64,000 bases of DNA from Clavibacter sp. A6099 (GTDB lineage: Bacteria > Actinomycetota > Actinomycetes > Actinomycetales > Microbacteriaceae), in assembly GCF_021919125.1 (NCBI RefSeq), contig NZ_CP083439.1, positions 992,001-1,056,000 on the forward strand, given 5' to 3'. The position numbers were made by a program, and so were the translations under genes. This document shows, piece after piece, positions 16,930 to 25,801 of the stretch (its first letter is position 1; every line of letters begins with the position of its first letter). The notes beneath the pieces are model-generated. The model saw only the letters and a list, made by a program, of their open reading frames with translations. It was not told where the DNA came from and made no database searches.

Positions 16930-17561
16930 CCGGCGTCTTCATCACCCTGGAGGGCGGCGACGGCGTGGGGAAGTCCACGCAGTCGGCGCTCCTCCGCGGA
17001 TGGCTGGAGGACGAGGGCCACGAGGTCGTCGTCACCCGCGAGCCCGGGGGCAGCGACCTCGGGGTGGAGATCCGCGAGATCGTGCTGCACCGTCGCGGCC
17101 ACATCGCGCCGCGCGCCGAGGCGCTCCTGTACGCGGCCGACCGCGCGCACCACGTCGAGACGGTCGTCCGGCCGGCGCTCGAACGGGGCGCCGTCGTGCT
17201 GCAGGACCGCTACCTCGACTCGTCCGTCGCGTACCAGGGTGCGGGTCGCGTGCTGGACGCCGTCGAGATCCGCGACCTGTCGCTGTGGGCCGCCCAGGGG
17301 CTCCTTCCCGACCTGACCGTGCTGCTCGACCTCGACCAGGCCGCCGCCCGCGTCCGCCTCGACGCGGCTCGCACGCGCTTCGACCGCCTCGAGGCCGAGC
17401 GCGCCGAGTTCCACGAGCGCGTGCGCCAGGCGTTCCTCGGTCTCGCCGACGCGGAGCCGGAGCGCTTCCTGGTCGTCGACGCCGCGCGCCCGCGCGAGGA
17501 GATCGCCGCGGACATCCGGACCAGGGCGCATGCGCTGATCGCGGCGGGAGCGTCGGCGTGA
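16926..17561 (+). CDS. tmk: thymidylate kinase
   Basis: Phosphorylates dTMP to dTDP (211 residues, normal length). P-loop EGGDGVGKST at 9-18, the DR(Y/H) motif in LQDRYLDSSVAYQG, and a LID region RLDAARTRFDRLE. The first residues TGVFITLEGGDG follow the family closely, supporting the GTG start at 16926, which overlaps the topA stop (GTGA). The stop overlaps holB in the same way, so dNTP supply and replication genes are translationally linked. Confidence 0.96.
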   Translation: MTGVFITLEGGDGVGKSTQSALLRGWLEDEGHEVVVTREPGGSDLGVEIREIVLHRRGHIAPRAEALLYAADRAHHVETVVRPALERGAVVLQDRYLDSSVAYQGAGRVLDAVEIRDLSLWAAQGLLPDLTVLLDLDQAAARVRLDAARTRFDRLEAERAEFHERVRQAFLGLADAEPERFLVVDAARPREEIAADIRTRAHALIAAGASA

Positions 17562-18802
17562 GCGACGCGACACCGGACCGGGCGGCTGCGGCGCCGGCCG
17601 ACGGGTCGTCCGCGAGCCCCGACGGGAGGGCGATCTGGGACGAGCTCACCGGCCAGTCCGAGGCCGTCGCGCTCCTCGCCGCCGCGAGCAGCCCGCGCGC
17701 CACGGCGCGCGACGCCGCCGGCACCGCGCTCGCGCACTCGTGGCTCATCACCGGGCCCCCCGGATCCGGCCGCTCGAACCTCGCCTACGCCTTCGCGACC
17801 GCGCTGCTGAGCGACGGCACGCCGGAGGGAGACGCGGCGACCGCTCGCCAGGTCGCCGCCCGCAGCCACCCCGACCTCGGCGTGCTCGCGACCGAGCGGG
17901 TCATCATCGCGATCGACGAGGTGCGCGCGCTCGTCACGTCGTCGCAGTACTCGCCGTCGGTCGGGCGCTACCGCGTCATGGTCGTCGAGGACGCCGATCG
18001 GATGACCGAGCGCACGTCGAACCTGCTGCTGAAGGCGCTCGAGGAGCCGCCGGAGCGCACCATCTGGATCCTGTGCGCGCCCAGCGAGGCCGACCTGATC
18101 CCCACCATCCGCTCGCGCGTGCGCAGCGTGCGGCTGCGGATCCCGTCCGTCGAGGACGTGGCCGCGCTGATCCAGCGCCGTGACGGCGTCGACGCGGCCA
18201 CGGCCACGCGCGCGGCCCGTGAGGCGCAGAGCCACATCGGCATGGCGCACCGGCTCGCCACCGACGCGGAGGCGCGCGAGCGCCGCAGCCGCACCCTGGA
18301 GCTCGCGCTCGGCATCCGCACGGTCGGCGACGCCGTCCGCGCCGCCGCCGCGATGCTCGAGCTCGCCGGTCAGGACGCCAAGGCCTTCACGGTGCAGCGC
18401 GACGCCGACGAGCGTGAGCGCGCGCTCCGGTCGCTCGGCGTGCAGGAGGGCGGATCCATCCCACCGCAGCTGCGATCGCAGATCCGGCAGCTCGAGGAGG
18501 ACCAGAAGCGGCGGGCCACGCGGAGCCTCCGCGACGGCATCGACCGGATCCTCGTCGACCTCATGTCGCTGCACCGCGACGTGCTCCTGCACCAGCTGGG
18601 GGCGGACCTGCCCCAGGTGAACGCGGCCATCGCCCCGCGGATCGCGGAGGCCGCGGAGGCCGGATCCGCGGCGGCGTCGCTCGCGGTCCTCGACGCGGTC
18701 GGGGTCGCTCGCCGCCGGATCGACGGCAACGTCTCGCCGGCGCTCGCCCTGGAGGCGATGCTCGTCTCCATCACCCGCACCCGCACGGCGGGTCGCGCGT
18801 GA
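17558..18802 (+). CDS. holB: DNA polymerase III subunit delta prime
   Basis: AAA+ clamp-loader subunit (414 residues). Begins with WDELTGQSEAVALLAAA and contains a modified P-loop ITGPPGSGRSNLAYAFATALL (Arg replaces the catalytic Lys, as expected for delta prime, which does not hydrolyse ATP), IDEVRALV, the VVEDADRMTERTSNLLLKALEEPPERTIWIL Walker B/sensor 1 region, and SRVRSVRLR. GTG start overlapping tmk by four bases; the stop overlaps the following lipoprotein gene by four bases. Confidence 0.93.
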   Translation: MSDATPDRAAAAPADGSSASPDGRAIWDELTGQSEAVALLAAASSPRATARDAAGTALAHSWLITGPPGSGRSNLAYAFATALLSDGTPEGDAATARQVAARSHPDLGVLATERVIIAIDEVRALVTSSQYSPSVGRYRVMVVEDADRMTERTSNLLLKALEEPPERTIWILCAPSEADLIPTIRSRVRSVRLRIPSVEDVAALIQRRDGVDAATATRAAREAQSHIGMAHRLATDAEARERRSRTLELALGIRTVGDAVRAAAAMLELAGQDAKAFTVQRDADERERALRSLGVQEGGSIPPQLRSQIRQLEEDQKRRATRSLRDGIDRILVDLMSLHRDVLLHQLGADLPQVNAAIAPRIAEAAEAGSAAASLAVLDAVGVARRRIDGNVSPALALEAMLVSITRTRTAGRA

Positions 18803-20376
18803 CGCGCCGGAGTACGCCGGTGAGGGCCGGGCGTAGAGCGGGAGCGCTGGGCGCGGTCCTCCTCGCCGCGGCCGTCGCCCTGAGCGGCTGCGGTCTCATC
18901 CCCGTCCCCGAGCCGCGCAGCTCGACCTCGAGCCCCACGACGGAGGAGGTCGCGCCCGACCTGGCCCGCTACTACGAGCAGGCCCTCACGTGGTCCCCGT
19001 GCGAGGACGGCGCCCAGTGCGCGACCGCGACGGCTCCGCTCGACTGGTCGGCCCCGGATCCGGCCACCGACATCCAGCTCGCCCTCGTGCGCCACACCGC
19101 CCGCGGCGCCGACGGCCCGCGCGGCTCGCTCTTCGTCAACCCCGGTGGCCCGGGGGCGTCCGGCGTCGACTTCGTGAAGGCCAGCGTCGACTACGCGGTC
19201 TCGCGCGACCTGCAGGACGCGTACGACATCGTCGGCTGGGACCCCCGCGGCGTCGGGGCGTCGACCGCCGTCGACTGCGTCGACGACACCCAGCTCGACT
19301 CCTTCCTCTACGGCGAGACCGAGGCGCCGCCCGGCACCCCCGCGCACGACGAGGAGCTGGTGCAGGCGTCGAAGTCGTTCGCGGAGTCCTGCGCCGCCCG
19401 GTCCGGCCCGCTGCTGCAGTTCATCGACACCCAGAGCACCGTGCACGACCTGGACATGCTGCGCGCCCTGGTGGGGGACAGGCAGCTGAACTACCTCGGC
19501 TACTCGTACGGCACGAGCATCGGCGCGCAGTACGCGCAGGACTTCCCCGGGCACGTCGGACGCATGGTGCTCGACGGCGCGACGGATCCGTCCGCGAGCT
19601 CGTTCGACGTCGTGCTCGCGCAGACGACGGGATTCCGCACCTCGTTCGAGTCGTACATGGCGGCGTGCCTGGCGGGGCAGGGGTGCCCATTCCGCGGATC
19701 AGTCGACGAGGGCGAGCAGATGGTCGCGACCCTCCTCGATCGGCTCGACCAGAGCCCGCTGCGCGCCCGCGACGGGCGGGAGCTCGACGGGCAGGTCATG
19801 CGCAGCGCCATCGACTCCGCGCTCTACAGCGAGCAGCAGTGGCCGGCGCTCACGACGGCGTTCACCGAGGCGCTCCGCGGCGAGTCCGCCACCGCCTTCT
19901 CGCTCGCCGACTCCTACTTCGGCCGGAAGCCGGACGGCACCTACTCCGGCAACTTCTACGAGGCCTTCCTCGCGATCCAGTGCATCGACTACCCGGTGGA
20001 GCGGGATCCCGCGGTGCTCGTGACGGAGGCGGCGGAGCTCCGCGCCGCCGCCGGCGAGCTGGCGGATGACGACACCTCCCGCGACGGCGAGCCGGACCCG
20101 CTGTGCGGCAACTGGCCCTATCCCGCCCGGGACACCCCGGCGCCCGTGTCGGCGGAGGGCGCGGCGCCCATCGTCGTCGTCGGCACCACGGGCGATCCCG
20201 CGACGCCGTACACGTGGGCCGAGGCGCTCGCGGGCCAGCTCGCCTCGGGCGTGCTCCTCACCTACGAGGGGGAGGGGCACATCGCCTACGACGAACGGGA
20301 TCCGTGCATCGTGTCCGCGGTGGACGGCTACCTGCTCGGCGGGGATCCGCCTGCCGCCGGCACGACCTGCGGCTGA
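18799..20376 (+). CDS. secreted alpha/beta-hydrolase lipoprotein, TAP-like (tripeptidyl-aminopeptidase family)
   Basis: A 525-residue exported hydrolase. The N-terminus has a signal with lipobox AVALSGCG, so it is probably membrane-anchored. Core motifs: FVNPGGPGASGVDF (oxyanion), YDIVGWDPRGVG, nucleophile elbow GYSYGTSIG, then near the C-terminus the TAP-like domain with Asp in GTTGDPATPY and His in GEGHIAYD. Relatives are prolyl or tripeptidyl aminopeptidases of Streptomyces (SlpD/E, Tap) and mycobacterial CaeA-type esterases, so peptide or ester substrates are possible. It overlaps holB by four bases, which suggests co-transcription although function is unrelated. Confidence 0.88.
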   Translation: MTRRSTPVRAGRRAGALGAVLLAAAVALSGCGLIPVPEPRSSTSSPTTEEVAPDLARYYEQALTWSPCEDGAQCATATAPLDWSAPDPATDIQLALVRHTARGADGPRGSLFVNPGGPGASGVDFVKASVDYAVSRDLQDAYDIVGWDPRGVGASTAVDCVDDTQLDSFLYGETEAPPGTPAHDEELVQASKSFAESCAARSGPLLQFIDTQSTVHDLDMLRALVGDRQLNYLGYSYGTSIGAQYAQDFPGHVGRMVLDGATDPSASSFDVVLAQTTGFRTSFESYMAACLAGQGCPFRGSVDEGEQMVATLLDRLDQSPLRARDGRELDGQVMRSAIDSALYSEQQWPALTTAFTEALRGESATAFSLADSYFGRKPDGTYSGNFYEAFLAIQCIDYPVERDPAVLVTEAAELRAAAGELADDDTSRDGEPDPLCGNWPYPARDTPAPVSAEGAAPIVVVGTTGDPATPYTWAEALAGQLASGVLLTYEGEGHIAYDERDPCIVSAVDGYLLGGDPPAAGTTCG

Positions 20377-20453
20377 CGCCTCGAGGGCGGACCGCGGGCG
20401 GGCCTGGACGGGGTCGGCGCTGCCGGTGTGCGGGAGCGGCCTCCGGGATCCGG

Positions 20454-20459
20454 TATGCT
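20454..20459 (+). promoter_or_regulatory. possible -10 box of tRNA-Thr
   Basis: TATGCT, 37 bases before the 5' end of the tRNA, in a clearly AT-enriched spot. No -35 was recognised. Confidence 0.35.
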
Positions 20460-20496
20460 CTCTACTCGTGCCCGGTACTCGCTGAGTCCGGGCCGG

Positions 20497-20572
20497 GCCG
20501 CCTTAGCTCAGTCGGTAGAGCATCTCACTCGTAATGAGAAGGTCGTCAGTTCGATTCTGACAGGCGGCTCCA
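20497..20572 (+). tRNA. tRNA-Thr (anticodon CGT)
   Basis: Full cloverleaf: acceptor GCCGCCT with AGGCGGC, D arm AGCTCAGTCGGTAGAGCA, anticodon stem TCTCA/TGAGA with loop CTCGTAA (anticodon CGT), T arm with AGTTCGATTCT. Discriminator T, and the CCA end is encoded (20570-20572), unlike the tRNA-Pro in this window. Confidence 0.96.
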
Positions 20573-20700
20573 CCATCCCTCCCGCTCGTCGCGATCTCCC
20601 GCGAGAACCGCGGAGCCGCGTCGCACGTCCCTCACAGGGCGCTGTCCTGGCGCACGTCCCCGGAGCCCAGGCAGCCGGACCGGTCCTCGGGTGCGCCGTC

Positions 20701-20706
20701 TAACAT
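20701..20706 (+). promoter_or_regulatory. putative leaderless -10 box of dacB
   Basis: TAACAT ends six bases before the ATG at 20713, the same geometry as the Tad ATPase gene. No Shine-Dalgarno precedes the ATG. Confidence 0.5.
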
Positions 20707-20712
20707 GGCCCC

Positions 20713-22212
20713 ATGCGATCCCCTGCCGACGGCCCCGACCGCGCGCGGGCCGACCGCACCGACCGGGATGCGCCCACGTCCCGGGGCCGCACGCGTGATC
20801 TGGCCCGCACGCGCGACCGCCGTCGCACCCGGTCCCTGACGGCCGCCGTCGCGGTCGTCGCCCTGCTCGCCGCCGGCGCCGTCGGCGCAGGTGCTCTGAC
20901 CGGCCGCGCGGGGAGCGCCTCCGCGAGCGTCGCCGCCACCGCCGACCCGACGCCCACGCCGAGCCCCACCCCCACCCAGGCGCCGCCGCGTCCCGCGCCC
21001 GTCGACCAGGCCGCGCGCGACCTCCGCATGTGCTCCATCTCGTCCCTCGCACAGGATCCGCGCCTCGCCACCTTCGAGGGCCAGGTCCGCGACGTGGCGA
21101 CCGGCCGCGTGCTGTTCGACCGGAACGGCAGCACCCCGGAGCGCACGGCGAGCGTCATGAAGGTCATCACCTCGGCCGCGGCCCTCGCGGCGCTGGGCCC
21201 CGACCGGCGCATCGCGACCACGGTGGTCCGCGGTGCCGAGCCCGGCACCGTCGTGCTCGTCGGCGGCGGGGATCCGACCCTGTCGCGCCTCACGTCCGGC
21301 AGCTCCGTCTATCCGGGGGCACCGCGCCTCAGCGACCTCGCGCAGCAGGTGCGCACGGCGTGGGCCGCGGATCCCGCGACGGCCGGCACGCCCATCACCC
21401 GCATCGTGCTCGACACCTCCCTCTTCTCCGGGGACACGTGGATCCCGTCGTGGGCCGCCTCCGAACGCAAGGCGGGGTACTCCAGCTTCATGACGCCGCT
21501 GCAGCTCGACGCCGACCGCGCGGATCCCGCCGCCGTCGTCTCCGCCCGGAGCGAGGATCCGCTGGCGCGCGTCGGCAGCACGTTCCGCTCCATGCTGGGC
21601 GGGTCGGCCGACGTCACGCAGGGCACGGCACCGGCCGGCGCCGCCGTGCTCGGCAAGGTCGAGTCGCAGCCGGTCTCCTCGCTCATCCAGACCGCGCTCA
21701 TCAACTCCGACAACGTGCTCGCGGAGTCGCTCGCGCGGCTCGTGAGCATCCAGGTCGGCGCGGGGAACACGCAGCAGTCGCTGGCGACGGGGATCCCGAA
21801 GGCCCTGCAGGCGTACGGGCTCGACACCTCCACGCTCACCATCGTCGACGGCCAGGGCCTCAGCCCCGACGACCGCGTCCCCCCTTCGCTGCTCGCGCAG
21901 CTGATGATCCAGGTCGACCAGCGCCAGCAGGCGCTCGGGTACCTGCACGACGGGCTCCCCGTCGCGGGCCGCACCGGCACCCTGGCGGGTCGATTCACCG
22001 GAGACAGCGCCGTGGCCCGCGGGCACATCGTGGCCAAGACCGGCTGGATCGACACCGGCTACACGCTCGCCGGCATAGTCGACGCGGCCGACGGCACGAA
22101 GCTGACCTTCGCCTTCTATGCCATCGGGAACGTGACGGGCGACGCGAAGATCGCCCTGGACGCGCTGGCCGCGGGCACGTACCGCTGCGGGGCGGACCTG
22201 GGGGACGAGTGA
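20713..22212 (+). CDS. dacB: D-alanyl-D-alanine carboxypeptidase/endopeptidase, PBP4 (DacB) type
   Basis: Class C low-molecular-weight penicillin-binding protein of 499 residues that trims or cleaves peptidoglycan stem peptides. An Arg-rich cytoplasmic head and one membrane anchor (about residues 35-60) are followed by a Pro/Thr linker and the peptidase-S13 domain: active-site SVMK in RTASVMKVITSAAAL, SDN in INSDNVLAESLARLV, and GRTGTLAGRF where the family normally has KTG. The Lys to Arg change in this third motif is the one oddity. Start by leaderless geometry (TAACAT six bases upstream). Confidence 0.9.
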   Translation: MRSPADGPDRARADRTDRDAPTSRGRTRDLARTRDRRRTRSLTAAVAVVALLAAGAVGAGALTGRAGSASASVAATADPTPTPSPTPTQAPPRPAPVDQAARDLRMCSISSLAQDPRLATFEGQVRDVATGRVLFDRNGSTPERTASVMKVITSAAALAALGPDRRIATTVVRGAEPGTVVLVGGGDPTLSRLTSGSSVYPGAPRLSDLAQQVRTAWAADPATAGTPITRIVLDTSLFSGDTWIPSWAASERKAGYSSFMTPLQLDADRADPAAVVSARSEDPLARVGSTFRSMLGGSADVTQGTAPAGAAVLGKVESQPVSSLIQTALINSDNVLAESLARLVSIQVGAGNTQQSLATGIPKALQAYGLDTSTLTIVDGQGLSPDDRVPPSLLAQLMIQVDQRQQALGYLHDGLPVAGRTGTLAGRFTGDSAVARGHIVAKTGWIDTGYTLAGIVDAADGTKLTFAFYAIGNVTGDAKIALDALAAGTYRCGADLGDE

Positions 22213-22276
22213 CGCGCGGCCCGGTCCCGGGCGGCGGATCCACGGCACCGGGCCCGGCCCGGGGAAGGAGCGGCGC

Positions 22277-22867
22277 ATGAGTCGTGCTCTGTTCATCATC
22301 GACGTGCAGAACGACTTCACGGAGGGCGGCGCGCTCGGCGTCGACGGCGGCGGCGACGTCGCGCGGGGGATCACCCGGCTCCTCGCCGCGGAGCCGTACC
22401 GCTACGACCACGTCCTCGCGTCGCGCGACTGGCACGAGGCGACGGGCGACAACGGCGGGCACTTCGCCGCGGCGGGCGCCGTCCCCGACTTCTCGACCAC
22501 GTGGCCCGCGCACTGCGTGCAGGGGACGCCGGGCGCGGAGTACCACCCCGACCTCGACGTCACCGCCGTCGACTTCCACCTCCGCAAGGGACAGGGCGCC
22601 CCCGCCTACTCGATCTTCGAGGGCACTACGGAGGAGGGCGTGCCGCTGGCGGACCTGCTGGCGCTGCACGAGATCACCGACATCGACGTCGTCGGCCTGG
22701 CCACCGACTACTGCGTGCTCGCCTCGGCGCTCGACGCGGTGCACCAGGGCAAGCGGGTGCGGATCCTCGCCGACCTCGTCGCTGGCGTGGCGCCTGCCAC
22801 CAGCGCCGCCGCCCTCGACCGCCTCCGCGACGCCGGGGCCGAGATCGTCGAGGGCACGGCCGACTAG
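22277..22867 (+). CDS. pncA: nicotinamidase/pyrazinamidase
   Basis: Hydrolyses nicotinamide to nicotinate for NAD salvage (196 residues). The cysteine-hydrolase triad is present as D9 (FIIDVQNDF), K104 (FHLRKGQGAPAYS) and C146 (LATDYCVLAS). Metal ligands D51, H53 and H62 are in SRDWHEATGDNGGH, and WPAHCVQGTPGA is typical. GGAAGGAG precedes the ATG. It is followed in the same direction by the gabD-type gene after a 108-base spacer that contains short repeats. Confidence 0.95.
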   Translation: MSRALFIIDVQNDFTEGGALGVDGGGDVARGITRLLAAEPYRYDHVLASRDWHEATGDNGGHFAAAGAVPDFSTTWPAHCVQGTPGAEYHPDLDVTAVDFHLRKGQGAPAYSIFEGTTEEGVPLADLLALHEITDIDVVGLATDYCVLASALDAVHQGKRVRILADLVAGVAPATSAAALDRLRDAGAEIVEGTAD

Positions 22868-22932
22868 GCGGCCTTCTGCACCACGGCCTGCCGCACCACG
22901 GCCCGCGGCACAGAGGCCCGCGGCACCACGGG
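22868..22932 (+). repeat. degenerate 15-base tandem repeat between pncA and gabD
   Basis: Four imperfect copies of a unit like CTGCCGCACCACGGC / CCGCGGCACCACGGG occupy the spacer between the two genes, with conserved GCACCACGG cores. Period 15 keeps a reading frame, but a TAG at the end of pncA precedes it and no start lies within, so it is probably untranslated. Confidence 0.5.
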
Positions 22933-22975
22933 CACGAGCATCAGCACCACACCGCACGGAAGAAGCGAGGACAGC

Positions 22976-24451
22976 ATGACCGCATCCACCGAGACCGACC
23001 TCCTGTCGGGCACGCCCACCACCCTGCTCATCGGGGGCGAGCAGGTCGACGCCGAGGGCGACGCGACGTTCGAGGTCCGGGATCCCGCGACCGACGCCGT
23101 CATCGCGCGGGTGGCGGACGCGAGCCCCGCGGACGGCGCGCGTGCCCTCGACGCGGCGGTGGCTGCGCAGGCGGCGTGGGCGGCGACCGCGCCGCGTGCC
23201 CGGGGGGAGATCCTCCGCCGCGCGTTCGACCTGCTCCAGGAGCGCAAGGACGAGTTCGCGCTCCTCATGACGCTCGAGATGGGCAAGCCGCTGGCCGAGT
23301 CGCTCGGCGAGGTGACGTACGGAGGCGAGTTCCTCCGCTGGTTCTCGGAGGAGGCCGTGCGCATCACGGGCCGCTACGGCACCAACCCCGAGGGCACTGG
23401 GCGCATGATCGTGTCGCAGCACCCGGTCGGACCGGTGCTGCTCATCACGCCCTGGAACTTCCCGCTCGCGATGGCGACCCGCAAGATCGCGCCGGCGCTC
23501 GCGGCGGGCTGCACCGTGGTCATCAAGCCGGCCGACCTCACGCCGCTCACCACGCTCCGCTTCGCCGAGCTGCTGGCGGAGGCGGGGCTGCCCGCTGGCG
23601 TCCTCAACGTGATCCCCACCACCCGCGCCGCCGACGTCACCGGGCCGCTCATCGCCGACCCGCGGCTGCGCAAGCTGAGCTTCACCGGATCCACGCCCGT
23701 CGGTCGCCAGCTCGGCGCGCAGGCCGCGCAGAACGTGCTGCGCGTCTCGCTCGAGCTGGGCGGCAACGCCCCCTTCGTGGTCTTCGCCGACGCCGACATC
23801 GACAAGGCCGTGGACGGCGCCATGGCGGCGAAGTTCCGCAACGTCGGGCAGGCGTGCACGGCGGCGAACCGCTTCATCGTCGAGGCGTCGATCGCGGAGG
23901 CCTTCGCCGACCGGCTGCAGGAGCGCATCGACCGGATGCGCATAGGCCGCGGCACCGAGGAGGGCGTCACGGTCGGCCCGCTCATCGACGGCCGCGCGGT
24001 CGACAAGGCCGACCGCCTCGTGCGCGACGCGGTCGATCGCGGCGCCACCGTGCGCGCGGGCGGCGAGCCGCAGGACGGTGCCGGCCACTTCTACCCGCCG
24101 ACCCTCATCACGGGCGTCGCCGAGGGCAGCGACATCCTGCGCGAGGAGATCTTCGGGCCGGTGGTCGCGATCGTGCCCTTCGACGACGAGGACGACGCGG
24201 TGCGCCTCGCCAACGACACCGAGTTCGGCCTCGTGTCCTACGTCTTCACGCGCGACCTCGCGCGCGGGCAGCGCATGATCGAGCGGCTCGAGACGGGCAT
24301 GACGGGCTTCAACATGGGCGTCATCTCCAACGCGGCCGCGCCGTTCGGCGGCGTGAAGCAGTCGGGGCTCGGTCGCGAGGGCGGGCTCGAGGGGATCCAC
24401 GAGTACCTGAACACGAAGTACACGCTCACGCCCGACCCGTTCGCCTCGTAG
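22976..24451 (+). CDS. gabD: NAD(P)-dependent succinate-semialdehyde dehydrogenase
   Basis: Aldehyde dehydrogenase of 491 residues, most like the GabD group that oxidises succinate semialdehyde to succinate in GABA catabolism. Visible: LLITPWNFPLAMATRKIAPALAAG, nucleotide-binding FTGSTPVGR, catalytic Glu in SLELGGNAP, catalytic Cys in GQACTAANRF, and EIFGPVVAIVPF. The C-terminal GGVKQSGLGREGGLEGIHEYL is typical of GabD. No transaminase lies nearby, so the exact substrate rests on similarity. GAGG precedes the ATG, and the stop overlaps the next GTG by one base. Confidence 0.88.
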   Translation: MTASTETDLLSGTPTTLLIGGEQVDAEGDATFEVRDPATDAVIARVADASPADGARALDAAVAAQAAWAATAPRARGEILRRAFDLLQERKDEFALLMTLEMGKPLAESLGEVTYGGEFLRWFSEEAVRITGRYGTNPEGTGRMIVSQHPVGPVLLITPWNFPLAMATRKIAPALAAGCTVVIKPADLTPLTTLRFAELLAEAGLPAGVLNVIPTTRAADVTGPLIADPRLRKLSFTGSTPVGRQLGAQAAQNVLRVSLELGGNAPFVVFADADIDKAVDGAMAAKFRNVGQACTAANRFIVEASIAEAFADRLQERIDRMRIGRGTEEGVTVGPLIDGRAVDKADRLVRDAVDRGATVRAGGEPQDGAGHFYPPTLITGVAEGSDILREEIFGPVVAIVPFDDEDDAVRLANDTEFGLVSYVFTRDLARGQRMIERLETGMTGFNMGVISNAAAPFGGVKQSGLGREGGLEGIHEYLNTKYTLTPDPFAS

Positions 24452-25251
24452 TGGCGCACGTCGTCCCGGTCGACGACCTCGCGGATCCGCGGCTCGCCGA
24501 CTACAGCCACCGCACCGACGTCGCCCTCCGCAAGGCCGAGGGCGCGGGCCACGGGATCTACCTGGCCGAGTCCGCGCTGGTGCTCGAGCGGGCGCTCCGG
24601 GCCGGGCACGCGCCGCGGTCCGTGCTCGCGCTGGGCGGCACGGTCGACGAGGCGCTCGCGCTGGTCGGCGACCGGGACGTGCCGGTGTTCACCGGGCCGG
24701 GCGAGCTGCTCGCGGAGCTCACCGGGTACGTGCTGCACCGCGGCGTCGTCGCGTCGCTCGACCGGCCGGCGCTCCCCTCGGTCGCGTCGCTGCTCGCGGA
24801 CGCCCGGCGCGTGGTGGTGCTCGAGGACGTGGTGGATCCCACCAACGTCGGCGCGATCTTCCGCTCGGTCGGGGCCATCGGGGCGGATGCGGTGCTCGTC
24901 ACGCCGCGCTGCACGGATCCGTTCTACCGTCGCGCCATCCGCGTCAGCATGGGCACCGTGCTGCAGGTGCCGTGGACGCGAACGGGGGAGTGGCCGGAGA
25001 CGCGGGCCGCCCTCGCCGACGCCGGCTTCCACGTCGCGGCGCTGGCGCTGACCCCGGGCGCCGTGTCGATCCGGGACTTCCCGGCCGAGGAGCACGAGCG
25101 GCTCGCCATCGTGCTCGGGTCGGAGGGGCCCGGGCTGTCCGCGGAGGCGATCAGCTCGGCGGACACCGTCGTGCGGATCCCCATGGCGCACGGCATCGAC
25201 TCGCTCAACGTGGCGGCGGCCAGCGCGGTCGCGCTCTACGCGCTGACCTGA
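24451..25251 (+). CDS. TrmH/SpoU-family RNA 2'-O-methyltransferase
   Basis: SPOUT-fold enzyme of 266 residues that methylates ribose 2'-OH in rRNA or tRNA with S-adenosylmethionine. The three SpoU motifs are VVDPTNVGAIFRSVGAIGADAVLV (motif 1), AIVLGSEGPGLS (motif 2) and IPMAHGIDSLNVAAASAVALY (motif 3). An N-terminal substrate-binding part (LRKAEGAGHGIYLAES) precedes it. The GTG start overlaps the gabD stop by one base. The target nucleotide cannot be predicted. Confidence 0.9.
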   Translation: MAHVVPVDDLADPRLADYSHRTDVALRKAEGAGHGIYLAESALVLERALRAGHAPRSVLALGGTVDEALALVGDRDVPVFTGPGELLAELTGYVLHRGVVASLDRPALPSVASLLADARRVVVLEDVVDPTNVGAIFRSVGAIGADAVLVTPRCTDPFYRRAIRVSMGTVLQVPWTRTGEWPETRAALADAGFHVAALALTPGAVSIRDFPAEEHERLAIVLGSEGPGLSAEAISSADTVVRIPMAHGIDSLNVAAASAVALYALT

Positions 25252-25280
25252 CGCCGTCCGCGGCCACAAGAGACTGCCGC

Positions 25281-25286
25281 TATCCT
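25281..25286 (+). promoter_or_regulatory. possible -10 box of the first DUF2834 gene
   Basis: TATCCT 31 bases before the ATG at 25318, leaving room for a short leader with the GAGGAG ribosome-binding site. Confidence 0.35.
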
Positions 25287-25317
25287 CATGGTGCCGCACC
25301 GACCTGAGGAGACCGAC

Positions 25318-25665
25318 ATGACCTACCGCTGGCGCCGACCCACCCCGCTCGCCTACGCCTACCTCGTGGTGGCGCTCGCCGGCGTCGTGGTGACGTGGAC
25401 CTACAACATCACCGCCATCACGTCCGGGCGCGACTACCTGGGCGACTGGTTCGGCAGCGGCCCGTCGGTGTCCTCGCTCACGGCCGACGTGCTCATGGCC
25501 GCGATCGCCGCCGTCGTGCTCATCCTCGTGGAGGGGCGCCGCCTCGGCATCCGGTTCGCGTGGATCTTCGTGGTGCTCATCCCGCTCGTCGCGCTCGCGT
25601 TCGCCCTCCCGCTGTTCCTCGGCGTGCGCGAGATGCGGGTGCGCACGGAGGCGTCGCCCGGCTGA
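25318..25665 (+). CDS. DUF2834 membrane protein, copy 1
   Basis: A 115-residue protein with three hydrophobic segments (about 11-32, 58-76, 83-103), fitting the DUF2834 family of unknown function. Features shared with the next gene: YLV..AGVV.TW..NI near the N-terminus, GPSVSSL in the first loop and VEGRRLG.R..WI before the last helix. GAGGAG lies six bases before the chosen ATG, which decides against a start 30 bases upstream. Confidence 0.75.
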   Translation: MTYRWRRPTPLAYAYLVVALAGVVVTWTYNITAITSGRDYLGDWFGSGPSVSSLTADVLMAAIAAVVLILVEGRRLGIRFAWIFVVLIPLVALAFALPLFLGVREMRVRTEASPG

Positions 25666-25769
25666 TCGCCGCAGGCAGCGCGGGCGGATCCCTCCTCGAG
25701 CGGGCAGCTCGGACCGCGCCGCCCCGCGACCGGTTCCGCGGGGCTCGCGCGGACCGGCAGGCCGCCGCG

Positions 25770-25775
25770 TAGCCT
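25770..25775 (+). promoter_or_regulatory. possible -10 box of the second DUF2834 gene
   Basis: TAGCCT 26 bases before the ATG at 25802, suggesting that the second copy has its own promoter. Confidence 0.3.
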
Positions 25776-25801
25776 TGCCTCACCGATGAGATGGGGTCCC
25801 C

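Noticed and set aside
22868-22932. Short repeats as a CRISPR array
   Set aside because: Units are 15 bases, adjacent without spacers, and there are no cas genes.
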